Shown: piece after piece, positions 59,958-64,000 of the stretch
Position numbering within the stretch: the first letter of the stretch is position 1
Layout of the letters: the number at the start of each line of letters is the position of its first letter
Assembly (NCBI GenBank): GCA_963712485.1
Contig: CAVQID010000019.1
Location: 372,001-436,000 of the forward strand
Direction of reading: 5' to 3'
Length of the DNA stretch: 64,000 nt
Source of the DNA: JALORV01 sp963712485
GTDB taxonomy: Bacteria; Pseudomonadota; Gammaproteobacteria; Burkholderiales; Burkholderiaceae_F
The notes under the pieces: generated by a model
Database searches by the model: none
Seen by the model: only the letters and a program-made list of their open reading frames with translations
What the model was told of the DNA's origin: nothing
Translations under genes and position numbers: made by a program

Positions 59958-62414
59958 ATGAGCACTACAACCACAGCATCATCGGGTAAGGCGAGCCGCT
60001 CCAGCGCACAGCGCGCGATGGTCGCGTTGCGCGCCGCGATGCGCAGCACGCTCGATCCACTGCTGCCGACGGCTGCACGTGATGCAATCCAGGTCATTGA
60101 CGCTGACGAGCAGGTCTCCGGAACGCTGAAGAAATCGGTGCGCCGCCTGCTCGTCGACCAGCGTGAGTTCTCCAGTTCGTTCTTCTCGGCGGTCGAGCGC
60201 GAGATCGACACCGCGGTCGAGGAGCTGTTCCGCTCCGACCGCATACACAGCAAGGGCAAGGAAAAGGAAGACAGCCCGCCCGCGGCGAGCCTTTCACTGG
60301 TTGATTACGACCAGATGGAAGAGAACATGCTGCTCGACAAGTTCGCTGCGCGCATACGCAATTCGGCGGACGAGCAGTATCGGCCGCTGACCCAGCGCCT
60401 GGCGTCGGTGTTGGGCGTGCCGGGGCTCACGGATCGAGAGAATCCGTTTCATCCGGTGCGCTTCTGCCGTGCGCTGGGCGAGGCGGTGGAAAAGCTGGGC
60501 TTCAAGGGCGACCAGCGCCTGGTGGTCGTCAAGGCCTTCGATGGCGCACTGGTGCAGCCGCTGACCGAGCTCTACCGGGATCTGAACCGGCAGCTGCAGG
60601 ATCAGGGCGTCGAAGGCAATACCGCGGCAACCGCCTTCAAGAACACGTTGGCGGGCTTCCGCAATACGTTCGCTGCGGCCGGGCGACCGTCGCAGGCAGG
60701 CGCCACGGCAGGCGTCATCACCGGCGCGACGGCCGAACAGCTGCTCAGTGCGCTGTACCAGCGCATGCAGGTGCCGATGACGGGTCCGGCGCCGATGCAC
60801 GGCACGCCGGTGGTGCCATCGACCGGCATACCGACACAACCGTTGTTCGATCGTGCGGACTTCGCGGTGCCGGGCGCCCCAATCGCGCCGGGTGCGGCGG
60901 GCTTCGCCAACACCGGCGCAATTCCGCGGGCGGCGGTGCCGGTGGCGCCGGGGACCCCGGTTCAGTTCGCCGCGATCGAGCCAGGCCTGCTCGCGTCGAT
61001 CAACGAAGTGCAGCGACTCAATGCGCTCGCCGCAGTGGCGTCGCGCAGCGGGTCGGTCACGGCGACTTCGATCAGCGAGCGCGATGAAGCACAGCTGCGC
61101 GCCCATGTCGCGGAGCGCGCAACCAAGCAGATCGACAAGCTGGTGATCGAGCTTGTCGGCATGCTGTTTGACCGCATCCACCAGGACAAGCACCTGCCGG
61201 CGGAGATCAAGACCGCACTGTCCCGCCTGCAGTTCCCGATCATGAAGGTGGCGCTCTCGGACTCGGAGCTGTTCGTGTCTCCGCTCCAGCCCGCGCGCCG
61301 CCTGATGGACCGGATTGCCAGTACCGCGGTCGGCTGGATTGCGGAAGGCGAGGAAAACCAGCGTTATCTCGCCGAGGTGAACAAGGCTGTCGATACCGTG
61401 GTGGTTGCGATCAACGAAGGTCCGGCCATCTTCGAAAAGGCGCTCGAAGAGTTCGAGAAATACCTGAACGAAGAGCGCGTGCGTGACGACGATCCGATCA
61501 CGCGCGCCAAACGTGCGCTCGAGGAAGCCGAGAACCGCGAGGTCATGTCCATCAACGCGGCGATCGGAATCCGGCGCGCGTTCGACGGTGTGCAGCTCGA
61601 GTCCTATTTGCGCGAGTTCCTGCTCGACACGTGGGTCAAGGTCATGGTGGCGTCGACGCTGCGTGAACGCACTGCGCCCGGCTTCGCAAAGAAGTTCCGC
61701 GACATGGTGCCCGACCTGGTGTGGAGCGTGCAGCCGAAGATCAATCCGGATGACCGCAAACGGCTGGTGAAGACGATTCCCGCCGTGCTGAACACGCTGC
61801 GCGAGGGCCTGCAGCTCATCGAACATCCGTCGGCGCAGACGCAGGACTTTTTCACGCGGCTGATGGCCTCGCACGCGCAAGCCGTGAAGGCGCTCGAGGT
61901 CGCGTATGGCGCGCCGCCGCCGGTCGACGCGGGGATGATCAAGAAGCGCCTCGACGAGGTCAAGATCGTCGAGCCGCCGCCGCCGACCGAGGGTGAGGAC
62001 GAGCAGATTACGATTCCGGCATCGGTCGTGCGCAGTGCCGCCGCGGCCAACCACGCCGAAGTCAACGTACTCGATTCACCGCCGACCGTTGCGCCGGAGG
62101 AAATGATTCCGGTTGAACAGCTGTCGGACCCGCAGATCGACTCGATGATCGAAGACTGGGAGCGCGGCTCCTGGTTCGACCTGTACACCGGCCAGCAGGT
62201 CGAGCGCGTGCGGCTGCGCTGGATCAGTCCGCGTCGCAACTTCTATCTTTTCACCTCGGCGGAGACCGGCAAGGCCCATTCGCTGGCACCGCTGGTTTTG
62301 CGCGGCTATGTTCGCGCCGGACGCATTCGCACTGCGGAGCGCGCGCCGCTGTTCGAGCGCGTGGTCGGCGACCTGATGCGCGATCTCGGAGCGCCCGCGG
62401 CCCAGCCGGCCTGA
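59958..62414 (+). CDS. DUF1631 family protein
   Basis: Large soluble protein of 818 residues, mostly helical and acidic. DUF1631 features include SLVDYDQMEENMLLDKFAAR, NPFHPVRFCRALGEAVEKLG, LVIELVGMLFDRIHQDKHLP, and PARRLMDRIASTAVGW. A Pro/Ala-rich linker lies around residues 265-340. The C-terminal part (GSWFDLYTGQQVERVRLRW, then ISPRRNFYLFTSAETGKAHS) looks like a degenerate PilZ-type barrel; no canonical RxxxR motif is seen. Some databases call the family thymidine phosphorylase without basis. Function is unknown; a c-di-GMP link is inference only. A second DUF1631 gene lies 0.9 kb downstream. Confidence 0.88.
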   Translation: MSTTTTASSGKASRSSAQRAMVALRAAMRSTLDPLLPTAARDAIQVIDADEQVSGTLKKSVRRLLVDQREFSSSFFSAVEREIDTAVEELFRSDRIHSKGKEKEDSPPAASLSLVDYDQMEENMLLDKFAARIRNSADEQYRPLTQRLASVLGVPGLTDRENPFHPVRFCRALGEAVEKLGFKGDQRLVVVKAFDGALVQPLTELYRDLNRQLQDQGVEGNTAATAFKNTLAGFRNTFAAAGRPSQAGATAGVITGATAEQLLSALYQRMQVPMTGPAPMHGTPVVPSTGIPTQPLFDRADFAVPGAPIAPGAAGFANTGAIPRAAVPVAPGTPVQFAAIEPGLLASINEVQRLNALAAVASRSGSVTATSISERDEAQLRAHVAERATKQIDKLVIELVGMLFDRIHQDKHLPAEIKTALSRLQFPIMKVALSDSELFVSPLQPARRLMDRIASTAVGWIAEGEENQRYLAEVNKAVDTVVVAINEGPAIFEKALEEFEKYLNEERVRDDDPITRAKRALEEAENREVMSINAAIGIRRAFDGVQLESYLREFLLDTWVKVMVASTLRERTAPGFAKKFRDMVPDLVWSVQPKINPDDRKRLVKTIPAVLNTLREGLQLIEHPSAQTQDFFTRLMASHAQAVKALEVAYGAPPPVDAGMIKKRLDEVKIVEPPPPTEGEDEQITIPASVVRSAAAANHAEVNVLDSPPTVAPEEMIPVEQLSDPQIDSMIEDWERGSWFDLYTGQQVERVRLRWISPRRNFYLFTSAETGKAHSLAPLVLRGYVRAGRIRTAERAPLFERVVGDLMRDLGAPAAQPA

Positions 62415-62415
62415 C

Positions 62416-63183
62416 GTGGTTCGTCCGCAGCGACGCACCAAACGCATGCGGGTCACGCTGTCCGAGGAGGATGGCGTGCGATATCTGCATTTCGGCACCG
62501 AATGGATCCAGGGTGGCATGCGCATCGCGCGCCCCTGGCAACTCGAGCTCGAGTACCAGAAGCAGATGATGGCGACCGTGCTGTTCATCCCGCAGCCGTC
62601 GCGCATCCTCCAGCTTGGTCTTGGTGCGGCCGCGCTGACCAAGTTCTGTTACCGGCATCTGCCGGACGCACAGGTGACGGTCGTCGAGCTCAGCAGCGAA
62701 GTCATCGAGGTGGCGCGCCAGTGGTTCGCGCTCCCCGCGGACGATGACCGGCTCGAGGTCGTGCAGGCCGATGCGCGCGACTACCTTGGGGAGATGCGCC
62801 CTGCCGACCGGAGCAGCTGGCTGCAGGTCGACCTCTACGATGCGGCGGCGCGGGGTCCGGTGCATGATGATCTGGACTTTTACCGGCTGTGCCGCCGCGC
62901 GCTGCAGCGGCCCGGGGTGGCCTGCTTCAACCTGTTCGGCGGCCGATTTGACCCGAGCTTCAAGGCGATCTGCGCGGCGTTTGACGACCGGGTGCTCGCG
63001 CTGCCCGCTGTTGACGAGGGTAATCGCATCGTCTTCGCGGTCACCGGGCCGCGCTTTGACGAGTCGCTGACGACACTTTCGCGCCGGGCCAGTGCGGTGG
63101 AATCCCGCTGGCGCCTGCCGGTGCGGCGCTGGCTGGCCGACCTCAAGGAGCACAATGGCCTGCCGGAACGCCTGCGCATCTGA
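62416..63183 (+). CDS. Spermidine synthase-like methyltransferase-fold protein
   Basis: 255 residues from GTG 62416, one base after the DUF1631 stop. The Rossmann-like fold shows RILQLGLGAAALTKFCYRHL (motif I), VTVVELSSEVIEVARQWF (motif II acid) and LEVVQADARDYLGE. The aminopropyltransferase-type DLYDAAARGPVHDD replaces the usual DSTDP-like active site, so true spermidine synthesis is uncertain. The SpeE N-terminal domain is reduced to LHFGTEWIQGGMRI. It lies in an operon with DUF1631. Confidence 0.8.
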   Translation: MVRPQRRTKRMRVTLSEEDGVRYLHFGTEWIQGGMRIARPWQLELEYQKQMMATVLFIPQPSRILQLGLGAAALTKFCYRHLPDAQVTVVELSSEVIEVARQWFALPADDDRLEVVQADARDYLGEMRPADRSSWLQVDLYDAAARGPVHDDLDFYRLCRRALQRPGVACFNLFGGRFDPSFKAICAAFDDRVLALPAVDEGNRIVFAVTGPRFDESLTTLSRRASAVESRWRLPVRRWLADLKEHNGLPERLRI

Positions 63184-63225
63184 GGAAACACGATTAATTG
63201 ACCGGTTCTCGCGCCCATATGTAAC

Positions 63226-63259
63226 TTGACAGCCGGCTGCGCCCCGATAGAGTCGGGGC
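63226..63259 (+). promoter_or_regulatory. Promoter with overlapping inverted repeat upstream of the second DUF1631 gene
   Basis: TTGACA (63226-63231) is a perfect -35 and TAGAGT (63248-63253), 16 bases on, a fair -10. The perfect 7-bp repeat GCCCCGA-tagag-TCGGGGC (63241-63259) covers the -10. It could be an operator or a weak terminator of the preceding operon. The gene start is 41 bases downstream. Confidence 0.5.
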
Positions 63260-63300
63260 CTTACTGAGGGCTGCGCGGCCAGGCAGAAGTACGCACATCG

Positions 63301-64000
63301 ATGGAGTTCTCGCCCCACACCGACGCCCCAAAACCGGCCGGCGAACTGCCGTACGTGACCGCTGCGCAGGCATCGGCGCTGATGAAGTCGGCCATGGCGA
63401 TCTCGAACGAGCTGATCGCCACCTCGTTTCCGGAAATCACCAAGGCGATTGTCGAGGACCTGACCGGTACCTGGGACTTCGATGTCAGTTCGCCGTTGGT
63501 CCAGCGTCTGCTCAGCACCAAGTCGGACGAGTTCCACCGCGCATTCGTCGAGCACTTGCAGGAAGCGCAGGACCGTTCCTTCCTCGAGCTCACCGTCGGG
63601 CGGGTACCGCCACCGCCCGGGTCGCTCGATGCCGAAACGCTGTCGCTGGTCGATTCGATTTCGGTGGAAAGCAACACCGTCGTCGAGCGTCACGCGGGCA
63701 AGGTTGCGGGCTACGCCGACATGGTGTTGCGCGACCTGAACCTCGTCGTCGCGTTCGTTCTCGGCCGCAGCGCCGTTCGCAACTCGGAAAATCCGCTCGG
63801 GCCCGCGGTCTACGTGCGCGCGCTGCTTCGCGCCGCCGAGGACTGCGAACTGCACAAGGAGGCGTGGGAATTCCTGCTTTCACGTTACGAAAAGCCCCTC
63901 GGTGAGGAGCTGGGGCAGATCGTCCGACAGCTGCTGGAGCACTTCGCCAATCACGGCGTCGATGTTCGATCGATCCGTCGCAATCTTGCGGTACCCAAGT
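63301..64000 (+). CDS. Second DUF1631-type protein, 3' end beyond window
   Basis: 233 residues are visible from ATG 63301; the frame is open at the window end. The segment SLVDSISVESNTVVERHAGK, followed by NPLGPAVYVRALLRAAEDCE and LLEHFANHGVD, parallels SLVDYDQMEENMLLDKFAAR, NPFHPVRFCRALGEAV and the LYRDLNRQLQDQGV region of the first DUF1631 protein at similar spacing. I therefore call it a diverged paralogue. It has its own promoter candidate at 63226. Confidence 0.72.
   Translation, partial: MEFSPHTDAPKPAGELPYVTAAQASALMKSAMAISNELIATSFPEITKAIVEDLTGTWDFDVSSPLVQRLLSTKSDEFHRAFVEHLQEAQDRSFLELTVGRVPPPPGSLDAETLSLVDSISVESNTVVERHAGKVAGYADMVLRDLNLVVAFVLGRSAVRNSENPLGPAVYVRALLRAAEDCELHKEAWEFLLSRYEKPLGEELGQIVRQLLEHFANHGVDVRSIRRNLAVPK

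Noticed and set aside
60294..62054. Minus-strand open frame of 586 codons opposite the DUF1631 gene
   Set aside because: His/Arg-rich shadow composition with no recognisable domain, while the plus frame matches DUF1631.

Overview
This is a GC-rich bacterial chromosome segment, most likely from a betaproteobacterium near Burkholderiales. The taxonomic call is an inference. It rests on gene order (rpsP-rimM-trmD-rplS-nudL-CobD/AmpE-like, then rsgA-phhB-M48 protease opposite orn), on ParC carrying HPHGDQ instead of the enterobacterial HPHGDS, on bacterial DUF1631 proteins, and on the iron genes hemP, bfd and bfr. The window is nearly all coding. It holds one tRNA (Arg, CCU) and no rRNA, CRISPR array, insertion sequence, prophage or integrase that I can see.

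Layout. 1-2717: divergent FbpC ATPase and FbpB permease of a ferric-iron ABC importer around a Fur-like operator. 2753-6984: fumarylpyruvate hydrolase-like enzyme, complete TRAP transporter (DctP, DctQ, DctM) and maleylpyruvate/maleylacetoacetate isomerase in one operon. 6996-12065: a minus-strand moxR-DUF58-tgpA-mltB envelope operon. 12122-15655: histone-deacetylase-like protein, acyl-CoA synthetase, enoyl-CoA hydratase. 15663-24196: membrane protein, ornithine aminotransferase with an Lrp regulator, MFS transporter, HbpS-like and YdcF-like proteins, propionyl-CoA synthetase overlapped by a REC protein with a degenerate GGDEF. 24358-27140: NlpC/P60 peptidase, then an iron island (fbpA, bfd, bfr, hemP) whose operator shares a 16-nt core with the one at fbpB/fbpC. 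27281-33034: a frameshifted FAD oxidoreductase, a YqaA-like protein, etfB, etfA and acyl-CoA dehydrogenase. 33197-35701: rubrerythrin, GlpC-like Fe-S protein and DUF3501. 35745-37235: radical SAM protein and TM2 protein. 37554-46226: ribosomal, RNA-modification and housekeeping genes and the tRNA. 46430-54973: parE, a PAS-GGDEF-EAL protein, a class IV aminotransferase that appears to start at CTG, and parC. 54977-57216: CopD-like and PhzF-like genes, both frameshifted as given, a 41-codon ORF and an HpcH/HpaI aldolase. 57409-64000: htpG, a DNA glycosylase, and two DUF1631 genes flanking a spermidine-synthase-like gene; the second DUF1631 gene runs off the window.

Themes. Iron uptake and storage are split over two loci that look like one Fur regulon. 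Several modules serve acyl-CoA and aromatic catabolism. No single unprecedented system stands out. The least explained units are the rubrerythrin/GlpC-like/DUF3501 cluster, the DUF1631 pair, and a four-cysteine motif in FbpC. Four single-base frameshifts, three of them within 0.9 kb, should be checked as possible assembly errors before those genes are called dead.
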